From Streptomyces capitiformicae (GTDB lineage: Bacteria; Actinomycetota; Actinomycetes; Streptomycetales; Streptomycetaceae): DNA of 64,000 nucleotides. The notes beneath the pieces were generated by a model. It saw only the letters and a program-made list of their open reading frames with translations. It had not been told where the DNA came from and ran no database searches. Below are positions 22,704 through 31,241 of the stretch, in pieces; within the stretch, counting starts at the first letter, position 1; each line of letters begins with the position of its first letter. The DNA lies in assembly GCF_002214185.1 (NCBI RefSeq), contig NZ_CP022161.1, forward strand, positions 5,463,486 through 5,527,485. Direction: 5' to 3'. Both the position numbers and the translations under genes were made by a program.

Positions 22704-24359
22704 ATGGAGTCCACGGAGTCCACGAGGCGTACGGTCGCGGAACTCGTAGCCGACCGGTGGGGCGACCACCGGCCCGGGCTGTGGTTCGAGGACCGGGTGC
22801 TGACCCATCACGAGATCGCGTCCCAAGCCGCCGCCCGCGCGGCGCTGCTGGCCGACCTGCTGCCACCGGGCGCCGAACCCCACCTCGGCGTCCTCCTCGA
22901 CAACACCCCCGAATATCCCCTGTGGCTGAGCGCGGCCGCCCTCGCGGGCGCCGCCGTCGCCGGTATCAACCCCACCCGCCGGGGCCCCGAACTGGCCCGC
23001 GACATCCTGCACACGGAATGCCGGGTACTGGTCACGGAACGCGCCCACCTGCCGCTCCTCACCGGCCTCGAACTCCCCGCCGTACGCATCCTGGTGACGG
23101 ACACCCCGGCATACGGCGACCTCCTCGCCCCGTACGCGGGTGCCGAGCCGGACCCCACCCGGGCCACCCCCGGCGACCGCCTCCTCCTCTACTTCACCTC
23201 CGGCTCCACCGGCGCCCCGAAGGCCGCGATCTGCTCCCAGGGGCGGCTCGCGGCGGCCGGCCGGGCGCTGGTGGACCGTTTCGGGGTACGGCGGGACGAC
23301 GTGCACTACATCTGCATGCCGATGTTCCACGGCAACGCGGTGATCGCCGACTGGGCCCCCGCGCTGGTCGCCGGCGCCGGGGTCGCCCTGCGCCGCCGCT
23401 TCTCGGCCTCCGGGTTCCTGGACGACGTACGGGCGTACCGGGCGACGTACTTCACCTACGTCGGACGCGCCGTGCAGTACATCCTGGCCACCGAGTCCCG
23501 CCCCGACGACCGCGACAACCCCCTGCGCATGGGCTTCGGCACGGAGGCGGGGGCCGTGGACGCGGCGGCCTTCGAGCAGCGGTTCGGGGTGCGGCTGGTC
23601 GAGGGCTACGGGTCCTCCGAGGGTGGGGCCGCGATCCAGCGGACGCCCGGGACCCCGCCGGGCGCGATCGGACGGGCGGCACCCGGCGACGACCTCGCGG
23701 TGGTCGACCCCGAGACGAGGAAGGAGTGCCCACCGGCCGTGCTCGCCGACGACGGCCGTCTCCTCAACGGCACCGAAGCGATAGGGGAGTTGGTGAACCG
23801 CGGCCCCAACCCCTTCGAGGGCTACTGGCGCAACCCCGAGGCGGACGCGGCCCGCCGCCACGACGGCTGGTACTGGACGGGCGACCTCTTCTACCGCGAC
23901 CCGGACGGCTTCCTGTACTTCGCCGGCCGCACCGACGACCGCCTGCGCGTCGACAGCGAGAACCTCGCCGCCGCCGTCATCGAGAACATCCTCGCCCGGT
24001 ACGTGGGCGCCGAGGCCGTCGCCGTCTACGCGGTACCCGACCCGGTGGCCGGCGACCAGGTCATGGCGACGATCGCGGGCACCTTCGACCCGGACGACTT
24101 CGTCGAGTTCCTCCTCGCCCAGCCCGACCTGGGCACGAAGATGGCCCCCCGCTTCATACGGGTCGTGCCGTCCATGCCGGTCACCGCCACCAACAAGATC
24201 CAGCGCGCCACCCTGCGCCGCGAGGGCTTCCGCTGCCCGGACCCGGTGTGGTGGCGACCGCCCGGGAAGTGGTCGTACCGGCGGCTCTCGGCGGTGGACC
24301 TCGCGAGGCTGGTCATCGAGTACCGGGCGCGGGGCCGGGAGGAGCTGCTGACCAGATAG
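22704..24359 (+). CDS. AMP-forming acyl-CoA synthetase (FadD-like)
   Basis: Adenylate-forming enzymes activate carboxylic acids with ATP and load them on CoA. The 551-residue protein shows the P-loop-like LLLYFTSGSTGAPKAAICSQGRL and the substrate helix MPMFHGNAVIADW. Next come the A5 motif LVEGYGSSEGG, the A7 motif YWTGDLFYRDPDGFLYFAGRTDDRLRVDSENL at the domain hinge, and the catalytic Lys region TNKIQRATLR. The hinge GRTDDRLRVDSENLA and overall shape recall the FadD17 group of very-long-chain or steroid side-chain ligases. That placement is from memory and the substrate is unknown. It ends just before the tRNA terminator and is cytoplasmic. Confidence 0.9.
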   Translation: MESTESTRRTVAELVADRWGDHRPGLWFEDRVLTHHEIASQAAARAALLADLLPPGAEPHLGVLLDNTPEYPLWLSAAALAGAAVAGINPTRRGPELARDILHTECRVLVTERAHLPLLTGLELPAVRILVTDTPAYGDLLAPYAGAEPDPTRATPGDRLLLYFTSGSTGAPKAAICSQGRLAAAGRALVDRFGVRRDDVHYICMPMFHGNAVIADWAPALVAGAGVALRRRFSASGFLDDVRAYRATYFTYVGRAVQYILATESRPDDRDNPLRMGFGTEAGAVDAAAFEQRFGVRLVEGYGSSEGGAAIQRTPGTPPGAIGRAAPGDDLAVVDPETRKECPPAVLADDGRLLNGTEAIGELVNRGPNPFEGYWRNPEADAARRHDGWYWTGDLFYRDPDGFLYFAGRTDDRLRVDSENLAAAVIENILARYVGAEAVAVYAVPDPVAGDQVMATIAGTFDPDDFVEFLLAQPDLGTKMAPRFIRVVPSMPVTATNKIQRATLRREGFRCPDPVWWRPPGKWSYRRLSAVDLARLVIEYRARGREELLTR

Positions 24360-24413
24360 CCGGGCGGGTAGTACTGGCCGGTTTCGGCCACGAGGTGGCC
24401 GCCGCGCGAAAAC

Positions 24414-24464
24414 GACGATGGCGAGACATGTTCACGCTGTGTGCGAACATGTCTCGCCATCGTC
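24414..24464 (-). terminator. Perfect 20-bp hairpin, terminator of tRNA-Lys copy 2
   Basis: Bases 24414-24433 are fully complementary to 24445-24464 around an 11-base loop. It lies 5 bases past the 3' end of the minus-strand tRNA and also faces the end of the acyl-CoA synthetase gene, so it may stop both. Confidence 0.88.
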
Positions 24465-24468
24465 ATCG

Positions 24469-24542
24469 TGCGCCGCCAGGGACTCGAACCCCGGACCCGC
24501 TGATTAAGAGTCAGCTGCTCTAACCAACTGAGCTAGCGGCGC
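24469..24542 (-). tRNA. tRNA-Lys (anticodon CTT), copy 2
   Basis: This is base-for-base the same 74-base gene as at 19809-19882, with the same acceptor, anticodon loop ctcttaa and T-arm. Its flanks differ from the other copies apart from the presence of a strong hairpin 3' of the gene. Confidence 0.95.
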
Positions 24543-24656
24543 AGACTCCGTCGCTTTCCCGCTTTCGCGGCTGGCGACAGAGAAAATACTACCTGGTCCG
24601 ATGGGGTGTCTTCGACCAACTAAACGTGAGCTGGATCTCTGGCCAACGGAGAGGGT

Positions 24657-25417
24657 CTAGATCGCCAAGGACAGCAGGACCGGGGCGGCCCCCCGGTTCA
24701 GTGTGTTCGCGGCCTGGCGGAGCCGGTGGGCGTGGGCCAGGGGGAGTGACAGGGCCAGGCAGCCGACGGACGAGCCCGCGGTGAGGGGGACGGCCGCGCA
24801 GACCGTGCCCGCCGCGTACTCCTGGAGGTCGAGGACCGGGACCGTGGGCGTCTGGGCGTCGAGCTTGCTGAGCAGCACCTTCTCGTTGGTGATCGTGCGG
24901 GAGGTGAGCCGGGCGGGCCGGTGGCGGGCGAGGTGGTCGCGGCGGCCGTTGAGATCGAGCTGGCCCAGCAGGCCCTTGCCGAACGCGGTGGCGTGGGCGG
25001 AGGAGCGGAAGTCGACCCATTCGTGCACGGCGGGCGTGGCCGGGCTGTCGGCCCAGCCGGTGACCTGGATCTCGCCGTCCAGGTAACGGGTCACGTAGAC
25101 GGCGGCGCCCACGCGGAGTCGCGCAGCCGGTCGAGCGTGCGCTGGAGCTGCTCGCGCAGGGCCTGGTCATGGCCCTGGGCGGAGCCCAGCCTGGCGAGCG
25201 CGATCCCGGTGACGTAGGCACCGTCCGTGGTCTGCTCGACGTACCCCTCGCGGCGCAGCATCCGCAGGAGCGCGGTCAACCGCTCGCTGCCGACGCCGGT
25301 ACGACGGGCGATCTCGGCGTCGGTGACGCCACCTGCGTGCCGCGCCACCGTCTCCAGGACGCGGAGGGCGTCCTGGGCCGAGTGGTACGGCGCGGTCGGC
25401 TCGTGCTTGAGCGCCAC
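24657..25417 (-). pseudogene. IclR-family transcriptional regulator, frameshifted
   Basis: The N-terminal part, from GTG 25417 behind agggggaaacc, is an IclR winged helix-turn-helix (SAQDALRVLETVARHAGGVTDAEIARRTGVGSERLTALLRMLRREGYVEQ). The ligand domain continues in another frame from about 25112: AAVYVTRYLDGEIQVTGWAD ... HATAFGKGLLGQLD ... GTVCAAVPLTAGSSVGCLALSLP. The two join at tccgcgtgggc, where removing two bases gives the expected ...LRDSVGAAVYV. The first frame runs on to a stop after AWAPPST. Either a real 2-base insertion has inactivated the gene or this is a sequencing error. It neighbours the ehu-type transporter and would be its natural regulator. Confidence 0.8.
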
Positions 25418-25552
25418 GGTTTCCCCCTGCGCTTCTCGGGCCGTTTTTCGGACAGCTTGCCGTGTCCCACGATACGGCCCAAGAGGCTTACGCGCAGGGG
25501 TTGTTCGCGAGATTTTCCGTGCGGCTCCGGGCCTCTCAGCTGCCGGACCAGC

Positions 25553-25572
25553 ACTCTGGCATATGCCAGAGT
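25553..25572. promoter_or_regulatory. Perfect 20-bp palindrome upstream of the IclR gene
   Basis: ACTCTGGCATATGCCAGAGT is fully symmetrical. It lies 136 bases before the IclR start and 60 bases past the ehuA stop. It is a good candidate autoregulatory operator for the IclR protein. The remaining bases of this 210-base gap show no gene. Confidence 0.6.
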
Positions 25573-25631
25573 CATGGAACGGCGAGCGGACCTCAGACGT
25601 TCCCACGTAGTCGCCCGTTCGCTTGGGGTAA

Positions 25632-26447
25632 TCAGAGGACCGCGCCGAGGAATTCCCGGGTTCGTTCGTGTTCGGGATCGCCGAAGATCTTTTCAGGGCT
25701 GCCCGACTCGATGACCTGGCCAGAATCGAACATAAGAACCTGGTCCGAGATGTCACGGGCGAAGTTCATCTCGTGGGTCACACAGAGCATCGTGATGTCG
25801 GTGGTGCGGGCGATGTCCCTGAGCAGGTCGAGCACGCCCGCGACCAGCTCCGGGTCGAGCGCGGACGTCACCTCGTCGAGAAGGAGCACCTGTGGGCGCA
25901 TCGCCAGGGCGCGGGCGATGGCCACCCGCTGCTGTTGACCGCCGGAGAGCTGGGTCGGGTAGGCGTCGTGCTTATCGGCCAGACCCACCAGGTCCAGCAG
26001 CTCGCGGGCCCGCTGCTCGGCCTCGTCCTTGCTGAGACCGAGCACGTTGACCGGGGCCTCGGTGAGGTTGCGCAGCACCTTCATGTTCGGGAACAGGTTG
26101 AACTGCTGGAACACCATCCCGATGTTCTTGCGGACCTCGCGGCACTGCTTCTCGCTCGCCGGGTGGAGCTGCTGCCCGCCGACGGTGATCGTGCCCTCGT
26201 CGGGCTTGGTCAGGGTCATCAGCAGCCGCAGGATCGTGGTCTTGCCGGAGCCGGAGGGGCCGATCAGCGTGACGTGCTTGCCGGCGTCGACCGAGAAACA
26301 GAGCCGGTCGAGGATGGTGGTGCCGCCGAATCGTTTGGTCACGTCCGTGAAGCGGATCAGCTCGGCACGGTCGGTCGTACTGCCGGTGGAAGTGGCGCCG
26401 CCTGTGTTGGCGTCGGGTTCCTTCATCAGCGGGGTGTCAGCGGACAA
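25632..26447 (-). CDS. ehuA: Amino-acid/ectoine-type ABC transporter ATP-binding protein
   Basis: This 271-residue ATPase powers the importer encoded by the three overlapping upstream genes. It has Walker A (LIGPSGSGKTT), Q-loop (GMVFQQFNLFPNMKVL), signature (LSGGQQQRVAIARALAM), Walker B (VLLLDEVTSALDPE) and the switch His (LCVTHEMNFARD), all intact, and resembles GlnQ/EhuA polar amino-acid ATPases. About 30 N-terminal residues are extra and Thr/Gly-rich. The start overlaps the ehuD stop by 11 bases, so translation is coupled. The ehu name rests on similarity of the binding protein to EhuB; the true substrate may differ. Confidence 0.87.
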   Translation of the reverse strand: MSADTPLMKEPDANTGGATSTGSTTDRAELIRFTDVTKRFGGTTILDRLCFSVDAGKHVTLIGPSGSGKTTILRLLMTLTKPDEGTITVGGQQLHPASEKQCREVRKNIGMVFQQFNLFPNMKVLRNLTEAPVNVLGLSKDEAEQRARELLDLVGLADKHDAYPTQLSGGQQQRVAIARALAMRPQVLLLDEVTSALDPELVAGVLDLLRDIARTTDITMLCVTHEMNFARDISDQVLMFDSGQVIESGSPEKIFGDPEHERTREFLGAVL

Positions 26448-27087
26448 GACGACGCTCCAGTGCTCGCAGGAGAAGAGAGGCGGGATAGGCGATGACGATG
26501 AAGGCGATGCCGACGGCCACGATGGACTCGTTCATCTGGAAGGTCTGCGAACCGAACTGGCGGGCTTCGCCGAGCATCTCCAGCACGCCGATGGTCATCA
26601 GCATCGGCGAGTCCTTCAGCATCGCGATGACGTAGTTGCCGAGCGCGGGCACGACCCGGCGCAGCGCCTGCGGCAGGATCACCGCGGTCCAGGTGCGCGA
26701 ACGCGGCAGGCTGAGCGCCGTCGCTGCCTCCCACTGGCCGGCGGGCACGCCGTCGATGCCGGCGCGGTACACCTCGGCGGTGTACGTCGAGTAGTGCAGG
26801 CCGAGGCCGAGGATGCCGGTGGCCAGCGCGGAGAGGGTGAGGCCCCACTCGGGCAGCACGTAGAAGAGGAAGAACAGCTGGACGAGCAGCGGGGTGTTGC
26901 GGATGAACTCCGTGACCGCCTTGATCGGCCAGCTCACCACCTTCAGCGACGACCGCTGGGCCAGGGCCCAGACGAGACCGAGCGAGAAGGCGAGCAGCGA
27001 GCCGCCGAGCAGGGCTTGCAGGGTGACCAGTACGCCGTCCCAGAAGGCCGGCATGAAGTCGCCCAGGTTGGACCAGTTCCAGTTCAC
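26437..27087 (-). CDS. ehuD: ABC transporter permease, EhuD-type
   Basis: An inner-membrane permease (216 residues) of the polar amino-acid HisM/GlnP family. It opens with NLGDFMPAFWDGVLVTLQALLGGSLLAFSLGLVWALAQRS, typical of this family. VTEFIRNTPLLVQLFFLFYVLPEWG follows, and then the EAA loop that docks the ATPase (EVYRAGIDGVPAGQWEAATALSLPRSRTWTAVILPQALRRVVPALGN). About five membrane helices are evident. It overlaps ehuC by 4 bases and ehuA by 11. It pairs with EhuC to form the channel. Confidence 0.87.
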   Translation of the reverse strand: MNWNWSNLGDFMPAFWDGVLVTLQALLGGSLLAFSLGLVWALAQRSSLKVVSWPIKAVTEFIRNTPLLVQLFFLFYVLPEWGLTLSALATGILGLGLHYSTYTAEVYRAGIDGVPAGQWEAATALSLPRSRTWTAVILPQALRRVVPALGNYVIAMLKDSPMLMTIGVLEMLGEARQFGSQTFQMNESIVAVGIAFIVIAYPASLLLRALERRLVR

Positions 27088-27908
27088 GAGGCACCTCCGG
27101 GGGTGGACGGGCCGGGGGTGCCGGGCGCGGACCGCCGGGCCACTCCGGAGGCGGACGATCCGGCCACTCCGGCGCCTGCCAGGTCCTGCGGCCGACCGGT
27201 GACGGCCTTACGGGGCTGAGGAGTGCCCTTGGCCGGGGCCCGGCCGACACCGGCCTTGGCCCTGCGCTCGACCTGCCGCATCACGCGGGTGATGGCGAAG
27301 GCGAGGACGAAGTACATGACGAGGATCACCGTGTAGACCGGCGCGCTCTGCCCGGTGGCGTTGCGGACCAGCTGGGCCGCGAAGGTGATGTCGGCGACGC
27401 CGAGGACGGACACCAGGGCGGTGCCCTTCAGCAGCTCGATGAGCAGGTTGCAGAACGGCGGGACCATCTCGGGCCAGGCCTGCGGCAGCAGGATCTTCCG
27501 CATCCGCATCGCGGGCGGCATGCTCAGCGCCACCCCCGCCTCGCGCTGCGCCACCGGCACCGCGGCCACCGCGCCCCGCACGATCTCCGAGCCGTACGCG
27601 CCGTAGGTGCAGCCCAGGGTGAGCACGGCCGCCCACATCGGGACGAGCTGCCAGCCCAGGGTCAGCGGCACCACGAAGAACACCCAGATCATCAGGACCA
27701 GGGCGGAGGTGCCGCGGAAGATCTCGAAGTACGCGCCCGACAGGAACCGTACGATCCACAGCCGGTGCGTACGGGCGAGCCCCACGGTGAAGGCGACGAC
27801 CGCGCCGAGGGCGGCGCTGTAGACGGTCAGCTGGACGGTGATCCAGACACCGCGGAGCAGCAGCTCCCACAGACCTTGACTGAAGCTGAAGTCGCTCATG
27901 AGCGGCAC
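27084..27908 (-). CDS. ehuC: ABC transporter permease, EhuC-type
   Basis: The second permease has 274 residues. It has the family opening GLWELLLRGVWITVQLTVYSAALGAVVAF, then YFEIFRGTSALVLMIWVFFVVPLTLGW. The EAA loop is EIVRGAVAAVPVAQREAGVALSMPPAMRMRKILLPQAWPEMVP. About 50 C-terminal residues are a Pro/Gly/Ser/Ala-rich tail (GSSASGVARRSAPGTPGPSTPGG) not needed for transport and unlike EhuD. The ATG overlaps the ehuB stop by 13 bases. Confidence 0.87.
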   Translation of the reverse strand: MPLMSDFSFSQGLWELLLRGVWITVQLTVYSAALGAVVAFTVGLARTHRLWIVRFLSGAYFEIFRGTSALVLMIWVFFVVPLTLGWQLVPMWAAVLTLGCTYGAYGSEIVRGAVAAVPVAQREAGVALSMPPAMRMRKILLPQAWPEMVPPFCNLLIELLKGTALVSVLGVADITFAAQLVRNATGQSAPVYTVILVMYFVLAFAITRVMRQVERRAKAGVGRAPAKGTPQPRKAVTGRPQDLAGAGVAGSSASGVARRSAPGTPGPSTPGGAS

Positions 27909-28888
27909 TTCTCCTCGGCCTTGATGTCCGTCATCTGGTCCTTGGTGAACCCGAAGGGCCGCATGACCTCCAGCAGTTCGCCGCTCCGCTTCATCTTGTG
28001 CAGCTCCCGGTTGAAGGCGTCCCGCAGATTGCGCTCGGGCAGCCGGAACGCGAAGCCGCCGACGTCGACGACGGGCTTGCCGTCGAGGTACGGGGTGACC
28101 TCGTCGGTCGCCTCCGCCTTCGTGCTCTTCGTCTGCGCGACGACATTCCGTACGGTGACGGCGGTGCCCACGAACACATCGACGCGGCCCTGTTCGACGG
28201 CGAGGAGACCGGCCAGCTGATCCGGCAGGGTGTCGATCTTCTTCACCCCGGCCGCCTCGGCGTAGTCGATCTCCGCGTAGCCGATGCCGGTCGCCATCCG
28301 GGCCCCGGTCCGCGCGATGTCCTCGTACGTACGCAGCTTCTTCGGATTCCCCTTCGGCACGATGAAGGCGTCCTTCATCTGGTACTCGGGGTCCGCGAAC
28401 AGCACCTGCTCACAGCGCTCCGGGTTGATGTACATGCCGGCGGCGACGACGTCGAACTGCAGCGAGCTCAATCCGAAGATCAGCGAACCGAACTCGGTCG
28501 GGAACGGTTCGACGTTGTCGACGCCGAGTCTGGGGAAGATCCGCATCGCGATGGCGGGCGCCGAGCCCGTGATCTGGCCGTCAGTGCCTATATATCCGTA
28601 CGGCTGTTCGCCCGCGATGCCGAGTTTCACGGTGCCCCGGGCGCGCAGCTGGTCCAGCAGATGACCGCCGTCCCCGGTGTCCGCGGTCGCCACCCGGCTG
28701 CACCCACTGCTCGCGCCGACCGCCGCGCCCGTGGTGACCAGGGCGGCAGCGCCCGAGAGCAGGGTGCGGCGGGTGGGGCCGGATCTGCTCGTTCGTCGTT
28801 GGCCTGTGTCGTTTGCGTGCATTCGAGCCATGGGCGCGCGGCTACCCGGGGTGCCCACGGGTATGCCGGTTCTTTTCCGGTCCTTCAC
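27896..28888 (-). CDS. ehuB: EhuB-type substrate-binding lipoprotein
   Basis: The extracellular receptor of the importer. It carries a twin-arginine lipoprotein signal (TRRTLLSGAAALVTTG ... ASSGCS) and a type 2 periplasmic-binding fold. GTVKLGIAGEQPYGYIGTDGQITGSAPAIAMRIFPRLGVDNVEPFPTEFGSLIFGL and FDVVAAGMYINPERCEQVLFADPEY closely follow the pattern I recall for EhuB, the ectoine/hydroxyectoine receptor. Start uncertain: GTG 28888 (used) has no clear ribosome site, and ATG 28831 is also in frame and still upstream of the signal. First gene of the ehuBCDA operon, divergent from DUF3830. Confidence 0.83.
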   Translation of the reverse strand: MKDRKRTGIPVGTPGSRAPMARMHANDTGQRRTSRSGPTRRTLLSGAAALVTTGAAVGASSGCSRVATADTGDGGHLLDQLRARGTVKLGIAGEQPYGYIGTDGQITGSAPAIAMRIFPRLGVDNVEPFPTEFGSLIFGLSSLQFDVVAAGMYINPERCEQVLFADPEYQMKDAFIVPKGNPKKLRTYEDIARTGARMATGIGYAEIDYAEAAGVKKIDTLPDQLAGLLAVEQGRVDVFVGTAVTVRNVVAQTKSTKAEATDEVTPYLDGKPVVDVGGFAFRLPERNLRDAFNRELHKMKRSGELLEVMRPFGFTKDQMTDIKAEEKCRS

Positions 28889-28957
28889 GCGCGGGGCGGT
28901 AAACGGGGCAGATTAAAACAAGAGGGACGGGGCAGGCGGTCCTGAGGGCACCGGAGC

Positions 28958-29003
28958 GTTCCGGGGTGTTTCCGGGGTGTTTCCGGGGTGTTTCCGGGGT
29001 GTG
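28958..29003. repeat. 11-bp tandem repeat, four units
   Basis: ccggggtgttt is repeated about four times in the gap between divergent ehuB and the DUF3830 gene, ending 12 bases before the latter's GTG and just ahead of its ribosome site. The 11-base period equals about one turn of DNA. Slippage product or phased regulator sites are both possible. Confidence 0.75.
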
Positions 29004-29014
29004 AGGAGGCGTCA

Positions 29015-29509
29015 GTGGCGGAACGGCATATCGAGGTCGCGCTCGACCGGCGCGGGGTGCGCTGCACGGCCCGATTGCTCGACGACCGGGCGCCGGTCAC
29101 CTGCACCGCGGTGTGGGACGCGCTCCCGCTGAGCGGCGACGTCTACCACGCCAAGTACGCCCGCAACGAGATCTACGCCCTCTTCCCACCGTTCGCCGAA
29201 CGCGAGCCACCCCTGGAGAACCCCACCGTCACCCCGATCCCGGGCGACCTCTGCTACTTCTCCTTCGCCGGCACGGAACTGGCCACCAGCTCCTACGGCT
29301 ACGACCGCGAAGTCCACCCCGGCACCACCCTCGTCGATCTCGCCCTCTTCTACGAACGCAACAACCTCCTCCTCAACGGCGACGTGGGCTGGGTACCGGG
29401 CATCGTCTGGGGCGAGGTGGTCGAGGGCCTGGACCGGATGGCGGAGGCCTGCAACGACCTGTGGCGAACGGGGGCGCAGGGGGAGACGCTGACGTTCCGC
29501 CGCGCCTAG
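29015..29509 (+). CDS. DUF3830 cyclophilin-like protein
   Basis: A 164-residue protein of the DUF3830 family, which has a cyclophilin-like beta-barrel and often sits in small-molecule catabolic clusters. Visible features: VALDRRGVRCTARLLDDRAPVTCTAVWDALPLSGDVYHAKYARNEIYALFPPF, PIPGDLCYFSF and ALFYERNNLLLNGDVGWVPG. GTG 29015 has a strong ggagg ribosome site; an earlier in-frame ATG at 28988 lies inside the tandem repeat. It is divergent from the ehu transporter operon and next to amidase and racemase genes. A binding or isomerase role in that pathway is inferred; activity unknown. Confidence 0.8.
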   Translation: MAERHIEVALDRRGVRCTARLLDDRAPVTCTAVWDALPLSGDVYHAKYARNEIYALFPPFAEREPPLENPTVTPIPGDLCYFSFAGTELATSSYGYDREVHPGTTLVDLALFYERNNLLLNGDVGWVPGIVWGEVVEGLDRMAEACNDLWRTGAQGETLTFRRA

Positions 29510-29629
29510 GGCCTGTCGTCACATTCCCGTCGTCGCCCGGAGCGCGGTCCGGTCCCGCGCCCGCCGCGGCAGCGGCTGATGTCCGCGTAGGCGCGTGCTC
29601 TCGGCGTGCCGGGCGTACACCCTCGTACT

Positions 29630-29785
29630 GGATGTTGCCCCCCGCGCCCCTAAGGGCACGGCCCTGCGGGCCGATGAAAAGCGGGGCGCAGCCCCTGCTT
29701 TGCAGGGGCGCGGGGCGGTATCGATGTGCGGCTCCGCCGCGTGGGCGCGACAAGCCACGACCCACCCGCACCCGCCACACAACCT
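29630..29785 (+). repeat. Dispersed intergenic repeat, family A (copy 4)
   Basis: It contains gcccctaagggcac, gcagcccctgctttgcaggg and gcggctccgccgcgtgggcg, all cores seen in other copies, and can fold as a large hairpin. It lies between the convergent DUF3830 and amidase genes and may terminate both. Confidence 0.75.
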
Positions 29786-29796
29786 GTCCTCCCGAG

Positions 29797-31215
29797 CTAA
29801 TGGGCGGCGGGGTCGACCGGGCGGCAGCCCTCCGCAACCCCCGCCTCATACAACGCATGCCCCACCCGCAACACCACATCATCCCGATGCCGAGCAGCCA
29901 CCACCTGCAACCCCACCGGCAGCCCCTCCCCATCCACCCCCACCGGCACACTCGCAGCCGGCTGCTGTGTCATGTTGAACGGATACGTGAACGGCGTCCA
30001 CCCGGTCCACCGCCGATACCCCATGCCCCGCACCCCCCGAGGCACCTCCACCCCCGCCTCGAACGCGGTGACCGGCACACTCGGCGTGACCAGCACGTCG
30101 TAGCGCTCATGAAACGCCCCCATCCGACGCCCAAGATCCATCCGCACATCCACGGCCGCCAGATACTCCAGCGCCGACACCCGAGCCCCCACCCCCCGAA
30201 TCTCCCGCAACCCCGGGTCCAGCAACGACCGCTCGCGCGCCCCCAGCCGCTGCGTCACCCGCGCCGCCCCGCTGAACCACAGCACATGAAACGCGTCCAC
30301 AGGATCGGCGAAGTCGGGATCGGCCTCACTGACATACGCCCCGAGCCCGGCCAGTGCCTCCACGGCCCGCCGCACCACACTCCCGACCCCCGGCTGCACG
30401 GCGACCTGCCCGCCCAGTGAAGCCGAGTACGCGACCCGCAGCCCCCGCACCCCGCCACCGAGCGCGTCCATGAACGACCCGGAGACCGGCCCGAGCGCGG
30501 ACCAGTCCCGCGCGTCGGGGCGGCTGATGACGTCCAGCATCAACGCCGCGTCCGCGGCGTCCCGCGCCAGCGGCCCCACATGCGCCAGCGTGCCGAACGC
30601 GCTCGCGGGATACAGCGGCACCCGCCCGTATGTCGGCTTCAACCCGAACACCCCGCAGAAGGCGGCCGGAATCCGCACACTGCCACCCCCGTCCGTGCCC
30701 AGCGCCAGCGGCCCGGCACCGACCGCGACGGCGGCCGCCGCACCCCCGCTGGACCCTCCGGCCGTACGCGAGAGGTCGTACGGATTCCGCGTCACCCCAC
30801 TGAGCGGCGAGTCGGTGACCCCCTTCCACCCGAACTCGGGAGTCGTGGTCTTCCCCAGGAACACGGCACCCTGCTCCCGCAGCCGGGCCACGGAAGGCGC
30901 GTCCTCATCCCAACGCCCCTCCGCCGAAACGGTCTTGGAGCCCTTCAGCGTCGGCCCACCCCGCATCAGCAGGATGTCCTTCACCGTGACCGGCACCCCG
31001 TCCACCACCCCGGCCGGCTCCCCACGCCGCCAGCGCGCCTCCGAGGCCCTGGCCTGCTCCAGCGCCGTATCGACATCGAGCCGTACGAAGGCGTTGACAG
31101 CCGGCTGGACACGCTCGGCCCGCTCCAGAACCGCCCGGGTCACCTCCACCGGACTGAACTCACCCTTCCGATAGCCCTCCACGAGCCGTACGGCGGTCAG
31201 TCGTGTGAGATCCAT
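29797..31215 (-). CDS. Amidase signature family enzyme
   Basis: Amidase-signature hydrolases cut carboxamides using a Ser-cisSer-Lys triad. Here Lys79 lies in VPVTVKDILLM, the cis-Ser155 in TAGGSSGGAAAAVA and the nucleophile Ser179 in GTDGGGSVRIPAAFCGVFGLKPTYG. The 472-residue length is standard and the protein is cytoplasmic. It is 26 bases downstream of the hydroxyacid dehydrogenase gene in the same direction, so the two form an operon. With the racemase-like pair and DUF3830 nearby, it may open an amide or ureido bond in the substrate imported by the ehu-type transporter. Substrate unknown. Confidence 0.9.
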   Translation of the reverse strand: MDLTRLTAVRLVEGYRKGEFSPVEVTRAVLERAERVQPAVNAFVRLDVDTALEQARASEARWRRGEPAGVVDGVPVTVKDILLMRGGPTLKGSKTVSAEGRWDEDAPSVARLREQGAVFLGKTTTPEFGWKGVTDSPLSGVTRNPYDLSRTAGGSSGGAAAAVAVGAGPLALGTDGGGSVRIPAAFCGVFGLKPTYGRVPLYPASAFGTLAHVGPLARDAADAALMLDVISRPDARDWSALGPVSGSFMDALGGGVRGLRVAYSASLGGQVAVQPGVGSVVRRAVEALAGLGAYVSEADPDFADPVDAFHVLWFSGAARVTQRLGARERSLLDPGLREIRGVGARVSALEYLAAVDVRMDLGRRMGAFHERYDVLVTPSVPVTAFEAGVEVPRGVRGMGYRRWTGWTPFTYPFNMTQQPAASVPVGVDGEGLPVGLQVVAARHRDDVVLRVGHALYEAGVAEGCRPVDPAAH

Positions 31216-31241
31216 CAGAACCCCTAAGACAGTCCTAGTCC

